Assembly (NCBI GenBank): GCA_026713505.1
Contig: JAPOOH010000066.1
Location: 1-10,025, forward strand
Direction of reading: 5' to 3'
From: Chloroflexota bacterium
GTDB lineage: Bacteria > Chloroflexota > Dehalococcoidia > Lucifugimonadales > Australimonadaceae
Length of the DNA stretch: 10,025 nucleotides
A model generated the notes under the pieces. That model worked only from the letters and a program-made list of their open reading frames with translations, had not been told where the DNA came from and did not search any database. The translations under genes and the position numbers were made by a program. Of this stretch, positions 1 through 6,041 are shown piece by piece. Position 1 is the stretch's first letter, and every line of letters starts with the position of its first letter.

Positions 1-23
1 GCGGGGCGAGAGTTATGCGAGAG

Positions 24-106
24 TCTCCCTCGTAGGGAGAGGGGTCAGGGGCCCCGTCACACACTCCCACCAGGCTGCGGGGTTCCTGCCTGCGCAGGAA
101 CGACGG
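24..106. repeat. Composite palindromic repeat B+A, copy 1
   Basis: Two perfect hairpins lie in fixed order. The first (family B) has arms TCTCCCT at 24-30 and AGGGAGA at 34-40. The second (family A) has arms TTCCTGC at 83-89 and GCAGGAA at 94-100 with a four-base loop, followed by the family tail CGACGG. The same B-then-A order recurs at 2015-2077 and 6042-6120. I see no coding frame that would explain it. It resembles REP-type interspersed palindromes; the function is not known from sequence alone. Confidence 0.75.
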
Positions 107-307
107 TGATCCGGCAGGCTCACCATGAGCGGGGGACGCCTGAGAGGATGTTGCGGGCTGAAGCGCGGGCTCCGCTCAACATGATAGGCGGCCCCCTCCC
201 ATGCCTCGCCCCACAGGCGAGGTTGTGCGCCAAAGCGCGAGCCTCCGCAGGAACGACGGGTACCCTTTCACAAGAACGAGGGAGGGCGACCGGCGGGAAC
301 GTGGCGA
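107..307. other. Gene-free stretch with small hairpins and a half A repeat
   Basis: No credible gene was found here. The stretch holds short hairpins with purine-rich loops, such as GCGC-CAAA-GCGC near 227-238 and an imperfect GCGGGCTGAAGCGCGGG around 150-167. It also holds a right-half copy of family A (GCCTCCGCAGGAACGACGG, 241-259) whose left arm has been lost. Open frames through it are uninterrupted only because of high GC, and they match nothing I recognise. Confidence 0.5.
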
Positions 308-360
308 GTGCGCGCTGCCCGCGCGCTCTGGATTCCCGCTGGTGCGGGAATGACGGGGTT
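308..360. repeat. Family A palindrome with extended flank, 3' of the recombinase
   Basis: An eight-base-pair perfect hairpin has arms ATTCCCGC at 332-339 and GCGGGAAT at 344-351, loop TGGT and tail TGACGG. It is preceded by a GC-rich flank at 308-330 (GTGCGCGCTGCCCGCGCGCT...). The same flank precedes two in-frame copies inside the E2 gene, so the repeat unit is longer than the hairpin. The hairpin starts 10 bases beyond the recombinase stop codon. A role at the mRNA 3' end is possible, but there is no T-tract for a classical intrinsic terminator. Confidence 0.75.
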
Positions 361-361
361 C

Positions 362-1723
362 CTAGCGGAGGGTTATCTCCGGCTTGCCGCGCTTCATGGC
401 GACCCTTGAGACGACAGAGCGGAGGAGGTCGCGGCGGTCGGCGGCAGGGAGGGAGTCCCACTCGTTGAGGACCCTGGCGACGTTCGCCTCCAGGCGGTCG
501 CGCGCGTCCGTGCAGTCGCCCGCCTGTTCGCCTAGCTCCTTCTTGTACACGCGGAGCTGCTCCAGGCCGCCGCGCAGCGGGGAGAGCGACATCGTCCCAC
601 TCGCGGCGCGCTGCACGCCCTCCATGAACTGGCGGTCGAGCGACTGTATCGCCGCCTCGGAGCGCGCCTTGTCGCCCACGAGCCACGAAACGTCGTTGGG
701 GTCCTCGCCGCGCTCGCCGGCCGCAAGCCGCTCGCGCACGATGCCCACGACCTCCGCTTCCACGTCGTCGGCACGCATGGTGCGGTAGCTGCACTGGTTG
801 CGGTTGATGCGGGACTGGCACTGGTAGTAGCGGTACTCAGCGCGCGCGCGCACGCCGTCGCGCCGGTTCCAGGTCTGGCGGCGCACGATGCCCAGCATCC
901 GCTTACCGCAGTGGTTGCAGTAGAGGATGCCCGCGAGCAGGAACACCGGCGCGGGGTGCGAGTTCCGCTGCGAGGGGCTCCGCTCCTGCAGACGGTCCTG
1001 CGCCTGCCGGAATTCCGACGACGACACGATGGGCTGATAGCTGCCGGGTATGCGCATGCCGAACCGGTGGTAGGTGCCGATGTAGGCGGGGTTGCGGAGC
1101 ACGTCCCGCACCGTCACGAGGCTCCAGCGGCGTCCGCTCCTCGTGCGGACGTTCTTCGCGTTCAGCGCGGCGGCCACGGAGCGGACGCTGCCTCCCGGCG
1201 CCAGGTAGAGCTTGAAGATCCTCTCTACGACCGGGGCCTCCTTCGGGGAGACGTGGAAGGCGCCGTCCACGGTGATGTAGTAGCCGTAGGGCGGCTTGCC
1301 GAGCCCGAGGCCCTTGGCGGCCTTCGCTATCATCCCCGCCCTGATGCGCTCGCTCCGCTGCGCCGACCTCCGTGAGCTGTTCAGTGCGTTCTGCAGCGGG
1401 TCCGGCAGGTCGAGGTCGTCGCAGACCACCTGCGAGGAGAGGGCGTCCATCTCCAGCACACGCTCCACCTGCTGTTCCAGTGTCGGGCCGAGGTGGGCGG
1501 CGTTCGGCGTGACGACGAGGTATGCCTGGCGGCTCTCCCGGATGAAGTCCGTCATCTTCCGCCAGCCGTTGCCGCCGCCCTCGCCCCTGGGGTCGGCGAA
1601 CGTCCCGTGCGGGATGTGCAGCCTCGTTTCGCAGTACTCCTGGAACGCCTGGGACAGGCGCCTGGAGGAAGCATTGCCCTTCCGGGCCTTCGGGTCCACG
1701 GTGAAATAGCCTATCGCTCGCAT
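362..1723 (-). CDS. Large serine recombinase family protein with degenerate catalytic domain
   Basis: 453 residues with the order of a large serine recombinase: resolvase-like N-terminal domain (about 1-135), Recombinase domain (about 140-250; KPPYGY at 143-148, NPAYIGTYHR at 211-220), zinc ribbon (C269, C272, C302, C311), a long coiled segment (about 345-425) and a short conserved-looking tail. Members normally cut and rejoin DNA through an active-site serine in Y-x-R-V-S. Here that site reads YFTVD (6-10), and the usual D-R-L-G-R reads AAHLGP (75-80), so serine, arginines and aspartate all seem replaced. The frame is otherwise intact, so it may bind DNA without recombining it; this is inference. 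The start at 1723 is chosen because GGAG lies seven bases upstream and the residues upstream of it are translated repeat. Repeat-rich gene-free stretches flank it on both sides, and no partner gene or att site was recognised. Confidence 0.85.
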   Translation of the reverse strand: MRAIGYFTVDPKARKGNASSRRLSQAFQEYCETRLHIPHGTFADPRGEGGGNGWRKMTDFIRESRQAYLVVTPNAAHLGPTLEQQVERVLEMDALSSQVVCDDLDLPDPLQNALNSSRRSAQRSERIRAGMIAKAAKGLGLGKPPYGYYITVDGAFHVSPKEAPVVERIFKLYLAPGGSVRSVAAALNAKNVRTRSGRRWSLVTVRDVLRNPAYIGTYHRFGMRIPGSYQPIVSSSEFRQAQDRLQERSPSQRNSHPAPVFLLAGILYCNHCGKRMLGIVRRQTWNRRDGVRARAEYRYYQCQSRINRNQCSYRTMRADDVEAEVVGIVRERLAAGERGEDPNDVSWLVGDKARSEAAIQSLDRQFMEGVQRAASGTMSLSPLRGGLEQLRVYKKELGEQAGDCTDARDRLEANVARVLNEWDSLPAADRRDLLRSVVSRVAMKRGKPEITLR

Positions 1724-2014
1724 CTTTCTACTCCACGGTGTTCTTCTGTTCGGACGCCTTTCCCCCGCAGGGGCCTTTGCGTAGTTGCCTTCAGCGCAGC
1801 GCAGTTCTTCCCACCCACCCGCCCGTATGCTTGTGGGGGACAGCCCCACGCTACGGGCTAAGGCCCGTGGCAGCGGGGCGAAGCCCCTCTGCACTCCCAT
1901 TCGGACGATCAGACACACAGGCGAGGTTCCTGCCTCCCTGCCCGCTAAAGCACGGGACAATGGGGCAGCCCCACACCAACCGCCGGGCCCTCACTACGCG
2001 CTGAAGCGCGTTGG
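1724..2014. other. Gene-free hairpin array between recombinase and zinc-ribbon genes
   Basis: No gene is supported. Besides the family C repeat (1792-1849), the stretch carries several short perfect hairpins with small purine-rich loops: ACGGGC-TAAG-GCCCGT (1852-1867), GGGGC-GAA-GCCCC (1875-1887) and CGCGC-TGAA-GCGCG (about 1997-2010). It also holds a left-half copy of family A at 1921-1937. Such dense and varied palindromes suggest accumulated repeat insertions. A structured RNA is a less likely alternative. Confidence 0.55.
1792..1849 (-). repeat. Family C repeat with G-quadruplex motif, copy 1
   Basis: A 58-base unit nearly identical to 2870-2927, with about six differences by eye. Read on the minus strand, the coding strand of the recombinase, it contains GGGCGGGTGGGTGGG (1810-1824): four G3 tracts with one-base loops, the canonical strong G-quadruplex pattern. 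The motif ends 87 bases upstream of the recombinase start codon. The matching copy lies 88 bases upstream of the zinc-ribbon gene start. It may be a 5' regulatory element shared by the two genes, or a repeat inserted upstream of both. Confidence 0.7.
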
Positions 2015-2094
2015 CCTCTCCTGAGGGAGAGGGCACCGGGCACCCGGGCGAGGTTCCTGCCTTCGCAGGAACGACGGATGTGCGGGAACGACGG
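2015..2094. repeat. Composite palindromic repeat B+A, copy 2, plus half A
   Basis: The family B hairpin has arms CCTCTCC (2015-2021) and GGAGAGG (2026-2032). The family A hairpin has arms TTCCTGC (2054-2060) and GCAGGAA (2065-2071) and tail CGACGG. A second right-half A copy (TGCGGGAACGACGG, 2081-2094) follows directly and ends seven bases from the stop codon of the zinc-ribbon gene. The spacing between B and A is shorter than in copies 1 and 3. Confidence 0.75.
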
Positions 2095-2101
2095 TAGCTT
2101 G

Positions 2102-2800
2102 CTACTCCGGTAGCAGGATGCGCCCGCAGTTCGGGCATCGGACCGGGGACTGGGACGTGCGCACCTCCTGTGCCGTGCGCATCGGTACGCCGACGCGGCA
2201 CGCGTTGCATGCGTTGTTGTGCATCTGGGCCACGGGGTGCGGGTGATTCCTGCGCACCCGCTCGTACAGCGCGACCTCGGGCGGCGGGGTGCGGGCGACG
2301 GCGTCCGCTCGCTGGCGTTCGAGGTCGGCAACCTCAGCCTGCAGGCGCTGCTGCTCATGTGTGAGCGACCGCTGCTCGGCCTGCCACGACGCTTTCAACT
2401 CCTCCAGCTCCCTGGCCGAGGCGTCGCGATCGCCTCGGGCGGTATCGAGCTCCACCATGACTTCGAGCAGCGCGTCCTCCTGCTGGCCGCGCTGTCGCTT
2501 GAGCATGTTGACGTCGGCCTGGAGGTCCTGCAGCTCGCGCGGGTTCACGACCACACCGCTGTAGAGCCGAGCCTCGGCGGCGTCCACGCGTTCCGTGAAA
2601 CCGGCGATGACTGCGTCGAATTCCTGCTGACGCCCAAGCGCGGAGTCGACCTCTGTCTGCTCCGACGCCAGGCGGCGCGCCAGCGCGCGCAGCGCCGAGT
2701 CGTCGCCGAGCAGCGGCGCAATCTCGCCCAGCCTCGCATGCCGTACGGCGAGGTCGCCGTCGACCGATTGGAGCGTGAGCAGTTCACGGGTCGCGGGCAT
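2102..2800 (-). CDS. COG1579-type coiled-coil protein with C-terminal C4 zinc ribbon
   Basis: 232 residues. Residues 1-170 are almost entirely heptad-like, charged coiled coil. The segment LYSGVVVNPRELQDLQ (79-94) is the family hallmark near the hairpin between the two long helices. The C-terminus carries a zinc ribbon with C198/C201 and C222/C225, ending CPNCGRILLPE. Length and layout match the widespread bacterial C4-type zinc-ribbon family (COG1579, often annotated as nucleic-acid binding). The molecular role of that family is poorly defined, so no reaction is assigned. The start at 2800 has no Shine-Dalgarno sequence. It has instead a TAGAAT box six bases upstream, suggesting a leaderless mRNA. 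A family A repeat lies just beyond the stop, and a family C repeat lies upstream of the promoter. Confidence 0.88.
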   Translation of the reverse strand: MPATRELLTLQSVDGDLAVRHARLGEIAPLLGDDSALRALARRLASEQTEVDSALGRQQEFDAVIAGFTERVDAAEARLYSGVVVNPRELQDLQADVNMLKRQRGQQEDALLEVMVELDTARGDRDASARELEELKASWQAEQRSLTHEQQRLQAEVADLERQRADAVARTPPPEVALYERVRRNHPHPVAQMHNNACNACRVGVPMRTAQEVRTSQSPVRCPNCGRILLPE

Positions 2801-2806
2801 GGAGCG

Positions 2807-2835
2807 ATTCTAGGAAGCGGGAACCTGCCTGTACA
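2807..2835 (-). promoter_or_regulatory. Predicted promoter giving a leaderless mRNA
   Basis: On the minus strand TAGAAT (2807-2812) ends six bases before the ATG at 2800. Transcription would therefore start at or next to the start codon. A TGTACA (2830-2835) matching four of six TTGACA positions sits at a 17-base spacing. No Shine-Dalgarno sequence lies between the box and the ATG, which agrees with leaderless expression. The same TANNNT-six-ATG arrangement occurs at 4045-4059. Confidence 0.5.
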
Positions 2836-2869
2836 TGAAAAAAGGATGCACGTTAGGGGCTGATGCGCT

Positions 2870-2927
2870 CGGCGCAGCGCGGGTCTTCCCACCCACCCGC
2901 CCGTACGCTTGTGGGGGACACTCCCAA
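2870..2927 (-). repeat. Family C repeat with G-quadruplex motif, copy 2
   Basis: Near-identical partner of 1792-1849 in the same orientation. The minus strand carries GGGCGGGTGGGTGGG (2888-2902). It lies 88 bases upstream of the zinc-ribbon gene ATG and about 50 bases beyond that gene's proposed -35 box, so it sits outside the proposed transcript. It also lies between this gene and the upstream Cys-pair gene, whose stop is at 2991. Confidence 0.7.
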
Positions 2928-2990
2928 CTCCCCGGTCAGAGGGGAACGCCCTTCGCGCTCCCCAGGGCAGATACCCGACTCCCAAGGAGA

Positions 2991-3251
2991 TTATCGGGAG
3001 GGTTCTCTGTAGGGATGCTTCTCGCACTGCGGATAGGCGCCAAATCGAGTAGCTCGGAAGCACGCATTGCAGGTCGGGTCGGGCGCGCTGCGCATGGACT
3101 CCGTCCAGCCGTCGGATGAGGCTTCGTACTCCTCGTAACATTCCGAGCAAACGAGGAGCCGTGCGTCCCGATCGGCTCTTCCGCCCATCGGGCTGGCCAC
3201 GCGGTACAGCTGCTCAGCCTGCTTCCGGCATTCGTCGCAAGTAGCCTGCAT
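2991..3251 (-). CDS. Small protein with four zinc-type Cys/His pairs
   Basis: 86 residues with no recognised family. Metal-ligand pairs are regularly placed: C5/C8 (CDEC), C35/C38 (CSEC), C61/C64 (CNAC) and C76/H79 (CEKH), enough for two zinc sites. There is no signal peptide or membrane segment, and the sequence between the pairs is polar and acidic (YEEYEASSDGW). The start at 3251 is supported by GGGGGAT five to ten bases upstream. It begins 61 bases after the lipB stop on the same strand, so co-transcription with lipB is likely. A nucleic-acid or protein-binding zinc module is the natural guess, but nothing in the sequence fixes a partner. The Cys pattern makes a real gene more likely than a chance frame. 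Confidence 0.68.
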   Translation of the reverse strand: MQATCDECRKQAEQLYRVASPMGGRADRDARLLVCSECYEEYEASSDGWTESMRSAPDPTCNACFRATRFGAYPQCEKHPYREPSR

Positions 3252-3312
3252 GCCATCCCCCTTCAGTGCGGCCCCCTTCGTCCCACCGGGCCCTGCTACT
3301 CATCCGTCGTAC

Positions 3313-3933
3313 CTAACCCGCTTGCCATGCGATGCCCAATGCAGCGCCCAGCGCCTCCGCCACGACGTAGGCGACTTCCTTCACGTCTGGCAATCCGCCG
3401 ACCAGGGCGGCCAGCGAGGTCACCGGCCTGTCGCCGATGCCGCACGGGACGATGGGGTCGTAGGCGTGGAGGTCGGTCGCGACGTTCAGGGCGAAGCCGT
3501 GCATCGTGACGCCGCGTGAGACCCTGACGCCTATGGCGGCGATCTTGCCGCGCTCGGTCCACACGCCGGTCAGCCCCTCCTCGCGGTGCGCGGCGACGCC
3601 GTAGTCCGCCAGTGCAACGATGAGGGCGCTCTCGACGGCTTCCACGTAGCGCTTCGGTCCGAAGCCGAGGCCGGCCAGGGAGACGATGGGGTAGCCCAAG
3701 AGCTGCCCCGGCCCGTGGTAGGTCGTCTGCCCGCCCCTGTCGGTCTCGACGAGGGGGGCGTCGAGTTGGGCGAGGACGTGCTCCGGAACGGAGCGGCGTC
3801 CGGCGGTGTAGACCGGCGCGTGGCCCAGGAGCAGCAGGGTGTCGCCGCGCTCGCCGGCCACCCGCTCCTCGAGCAACTGGCGCTGGAGGTCCCACGCCCA
3901 TGCGTAGTCGATGCCCTCGCCGAGCCAGTGCAT
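3313..3933 (-). CDS. lipB: Lipoate-protein ligase B (octanoyl-ACP:protein octanoyltransferase)
   Basis: 206 residues from the chosen start. LipB moves an octanoyl group from acyl carrier protein to the lipoyl-domain lysine of E2 and glycine-cleavage H proteins in the cytoplasm; LipA then inserts sulphur. Family signatures are plain: RGGQTTYHGPGQLLGYP (66-82), the catalytic lysine in GKIAAIGVRVSRG (K130) and the acyl-cysteine in IVPCGIGDRPVTSL (C164). The frame stays open to ATG codons at 4032 and 4053. Those extra 33-40 residues lack LipB similarity, run through a B-like palindrome (3956-3972), and would leave no room for the divergent gene's promoter, so the ATG at 3933 is preferred. Its Shine-Dalgarno is weak (G-rich run about 20 bases upstream), so the start is uncertain. 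The E2 substrate is encoded 2.2 kb away on the same strand. Confidence 0.93.
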   Translation of the reverse strand: MHWLGEGIDYAWAWDLQRQLLEERVAGERGDTLLLLGHAPVYTAGRRSVPEHVLAQLDAPLVETDRGGQTTYHGPGQLLGYPIVSLAGLGFGPKRYVEAVESALIVALADYGVAAHREEGLTGVWTERGKIAAIGVRVSRGVTMHGFALNVATDLHAYDPIVPCGIGDRPVTSLAALVGGLPDVKEVAYVVAEALGAALGIAWQAG

Positions 3934-3955
3934 CGTGCCGCGTCGGGGTTGCCCC

Positions 3956-3972
3956 CCCCTCGCCACCAGGGG
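3956..3972. repeat. B-like palindrome upstream of lipB
   Basis: Arms CCCCT (3956-3960) and AGGGG (3968-3972) enclose a seven-base loop, followed by GAGGAGTGTG. It lies in the 123-base divergent gap between lipB and the plus-strand gene. It resembles family B but is shorter and more degenerate. Confidence 0.4.
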
Positions 3973-4044
3973 AGGAGTGTGCCGCCCCTCCGGGCCGGCG
4001 GGCGAGGGTACTTGGTGGGAAGTGGAGCTCATGCAAACGCCTGT

Positions 4045-4050
4045 TAGACT
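4045..4050 (+). promoter_or_regulatory. Predicted -10 box of a leaderless gene
   Basis: TAGACT ends six bases before the ATG at 4057, so a transcript would begin at the start codon. There is no Shine-Dalgarno sequence in front of that ATG, and no convincing -35 box. The layout repeats that of the minus-strand zinc-ribbon gene (TAGAAT, six bases, ATG). Confidence 0.45.
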
Positions 4051-4056
4051 CATCCT

Positions 4057-4743
4057 ATGCCGGACTGGCTTCCACAGGTTGTCGCCGGATCCGTTATCAC
4101 GACGGGTCTAACGTTGAGTGTAGCCGGTCTGGGATTGCTCATGCGTTATGCGCTCCGCAGGCACCGCAACCGCATAAGGGTCTCGCTCGCAACACACACA
4201 GAGCAATGGCCGGACCGGAGTATCCGCGTCAGCATTACCAATCACGGCAACACCCCCATCGTCGTTGATGCATGGACAGTCCATATGCCCTCGGAAGACC
4301 TGTTCCCAGAGCTGGCGAGCAGACTAGCCGAGAGAGAAGGTGGGGCAGAACCGCCACGCCCTAGGCGTTTCACTAGCGTCCGCCGTGCGGTCGGACGCAT
4401 CCGGCACCGAGTATGCAGAATGGACCGTATAGCCACAACTAACGAACTCAGTAGGCTATTCGCCCATTCGTTCCTCAGCCAGCCAGACTGGCGGCACCAG
4501 CTACTCGAGCCAGGCACCACTCAACGCATCGAACCAGGAGAGAGCGCCGTAAGCAACTTCCCTCGAGCCGGTACAAACCAACAGACAAACATTGTGTCCG
4601 GCATCCAAAAACTTACCCTCATCCCTTCTTGTCACGTCGTCGGACACCGTCGCCGCATATGGGGTTGGCCCAGCATCATTGCCGATGGTCCGATGCCAAT
4701 GACAGTCAAGATCAAGCCACCGCGGGTCGACATCGAGGACTAG
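4057..4743 (+). CDS. Unrecognised protein with one N-terminal membrane helix
   Basis: 228 residues and the only gene on this strand. Residues 7-29 form one hydrophobic helix (VVAGSVITTGLTLSVAGLGL), followed at once by a basic stretch (RYALRRHRNR). This predicts an N-out anchor with the soluble part in the cytoplasm. Residues 55-77 (RSIRVSITNHGNTPIVVDAW...) look like beta strands of an immunoglobulin-like or other beta-sandwich fold, but I do not recognise a family. The rest is basic, with Arg-rich stretches around 103-122. GC is lower than in its neighbours: bases 4561-4620 are 29/60 G+C, against 47/60 at 5701-5760 in the neighbouring purH. Rare-looking AT-rich codons also occur, suggesting transfer from elsewhere. 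It converges on purH with a family A palindrome between the two stops. The start is supported only by the TAGACT box. Confidence 0.72.
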   Translation: MPDWLPQVVAGSVITTGLTLSVAGLGLLMRYALRRHRNRIRVSLATHTEQWPDRSIRVSITNHGNTPIVVDAWTVHMPSEDLFPELASRLAEREGGAEPPRPRRFTSVRRAVGRIRHRVCRMDRIATTNELSRLFAHSFLSQPDWRHQLLEPGTTQRIEPGESAVSNFPRAGTNQQTNIVSGIQKLTLIPSCHVVGHRRRIWGWPSIIADGPMPMTVKIKPPRVDIED

Positions 4744-4767
4744 CGCAGCTCGGCCGGATTACAGGGG

Positions 4768-4797
4768 CGAGGTTCCCGCCGGTGCGGGAATGACGAG
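4768..4797. repeat. Family A palindrome between convergent genes
   Basis: Arms TTCCCGC (4773-4779) and GCGGGAA (4784-4790) enclose loop CGGT, preceded by GGCGAGG and followed by TGACG. It fills the 63-base gap between the stop of the membrane protein (4743) and the stop of purH (4807), so it could act as a bidirectional transcript end. No T-tract follows the stem on either strand. Confidence 0.7.
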
Positions 4798-4806
4798 CCC
4801 TCGGCC

Positions 4807-5982
4807 CTAGTGATGGAAGAGGCGGACGCCGGAGATGGCCATGGCGATGCCGTACTCGGCGCAGGCGGCGGCGACGTCGGCGTCGCGGACGGAGCCGCCG
4901 GGTTGTACGACGTACTTCACGCCGCTCATCGCCGCGCGGTCGATGTTGTCGCGGAACGGGATGAAGGCGTCGGACGCCATCGAGACGCCGGTGAGGGCAT
5001 CCAACCACTCGCGGCGCTCGGCGGGCGTGAGGCGTTGGGGGACCTCCGCGAACGCTGCGCGCCAGACCTCCTCCTCAGCGGGGGCGAGGTCGTCGCGCAG
5101 GAAGCCGTCGACTGCGTTGTCGCGCTCAGGACGCCCGATGCCCTCCTTGAACGGCAGTCCCAGCGTCGCGGGATGCTGGCGCAGCCACCAGGTGTCGGCC
5201 TTGCCGGCGGCGAGCCGCGTGCAGTGGATGCGCGACTGCTGCCCTGCCCCGTTGCCGATGACCTGGCCGTCCAGCGCGAGGCACATGGAGTTGGACTGCG
5301 TGAACTTGAGCGTGACGAGCGCAACGGTGAGGTCGCGCACCGCCGACTCGGGCAGGCCTTCGTCCGCGCCGGTCACGGTGGCGAGTTGCGCGTTCCAGTC
5401 GGAGGCGCCGTTGCGGCCCTGCTGCATCCGCACGCCGAACACGGTGCGCGTCTCCTCGTCCGGGGGCTCGTAGGCTGCGTCGGCCTCCAGCATGCAGTAA
5501 CGGCCGCCCTGCTTGGCGGCGAGCAGCTCTGCAGCCTCGGGCGTGTAGCCGGGTGCGATGATGCCGTCCGACACCTCGCGGCGTATCAGGCGGGCCGTCG
5601 ACTCGTCGACGACGTCCGAGAGCGCGATCCAGTCGCCGAACGACGAGACTCGGTCGGCGCCGCGCGCACGGGCGTAGGCGGCCGCGAGCGGCGACAACGA
5701 CGCGCCGTCGACGAAGTACGCCCGCGCGAGGGTGTCGCTCAGCGGCACGCCGACCGCGGCCCCTGCGGGGCTGACGTGCTTGAACGACGCCGCGGTGGGC
5801 ATGCCGGTTGCGGCTCGGAGCTCGCGAACGAGCTGCCACGAGTTGAGCGCGTCCAGCAGGTTGATGAATCCGGGCGAGCCGTTGCGTACCTCGAACGGGA
5901 GGGCGCCCTGCTCGACGAACGCCCTGGCCGGGACCTGGTGGGGGTTCATGCCGTAGCGCAGGGTTATCTCAGACTCGGCCAT
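4807..5982 (-). CDS. purH: AICAR transformylase, stand-alone PurH C-terminal domain
   Basis: 391 residues. The enzyme transfers a formyl group from 10-formyltetrahydrofolate to AICAR, the ninth step of purine synthesis. The sequence starts directly at the transformylase domain (LRYGMNPHQ, 8-16). It has the catalytic Lys-His pair in SFKHVSPAG (K68, H69), TLKFTQSNS (224-232), GQQSRIHCTRLA (248-259) and SDAFIPFRDNIDRA (337-350), and ends in GVRLFHH. The usual bifunctional PurH is about 510-590 residues, with an IMP cyclohydrolase domain in front. That domain is absent here and not found in the 148 bases upstream, so a separate cyclohydrolase is expected elsewhere. The start is supported by GAGGTGAG six bases upstream. 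It lies downstream of the E2 gene with a B+A repeat between; whether it shares that transcript is unclear. Confidence 0.92.
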   Translation of the reverse strand: MAESEITLRYGMNPHQVPARAFVEQGALPFEVRNGSPGFINLLDALNSWQLVRELRAATGMPTAASFKHVSPAGAAVGVPLSDTLARAYFVDGASLSPLAAAYARARGADRVSSFGDWIALSDVVDESTARLIRREVSDGIIAPGYTPEAAELLAAKQGGRYCMLEADAAYEPPDEETRTVFGVRMQQGRNGASDWNAQLATVTGADEGLPESAVRDLTVALVTLKFTQSNSMCLALDGQVIGNGAGQQSRIHCTRLAAGKADTWWLRQHPATLGLPFKEGIGRPERDNAVDGFLRDDLAPAEEEVWRAAFAEVPQRLTPAERREWLDALTGVSMASDAFIPFRDNIDRAAMSGVKYVVQPGGSVRDADVAAACAEYGIAMAISGVRLFHH

Positions 5983-6041
5983 GCTTGCTCACCTCTCGTC
6001 ACGATGGTTGGCGCAGCCACCCAAACCCGCCCCCACAAATG

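Noticed and set aside
106..468. A plus-strand open frame at the left edge
   Set aside because: It runs through repeats and into the antisense of the recombinase, has no domain and no ribosome binding site.
1724..1960. N-terminal extension of the recombinase to an ATG at 1960
   Set aside because: The extra 79 residues are translated repeat and hairpin sequence, while the resolvase domain and a Shine-Dalgarno sequence fit the start at 1723.
3934..4053. N-terminal extension of LipB to 4053 or 4032
   Set aside because: The added residues show no LipB similarity, run over a B-like palindrome, and would place two divergent starts three bases apart.
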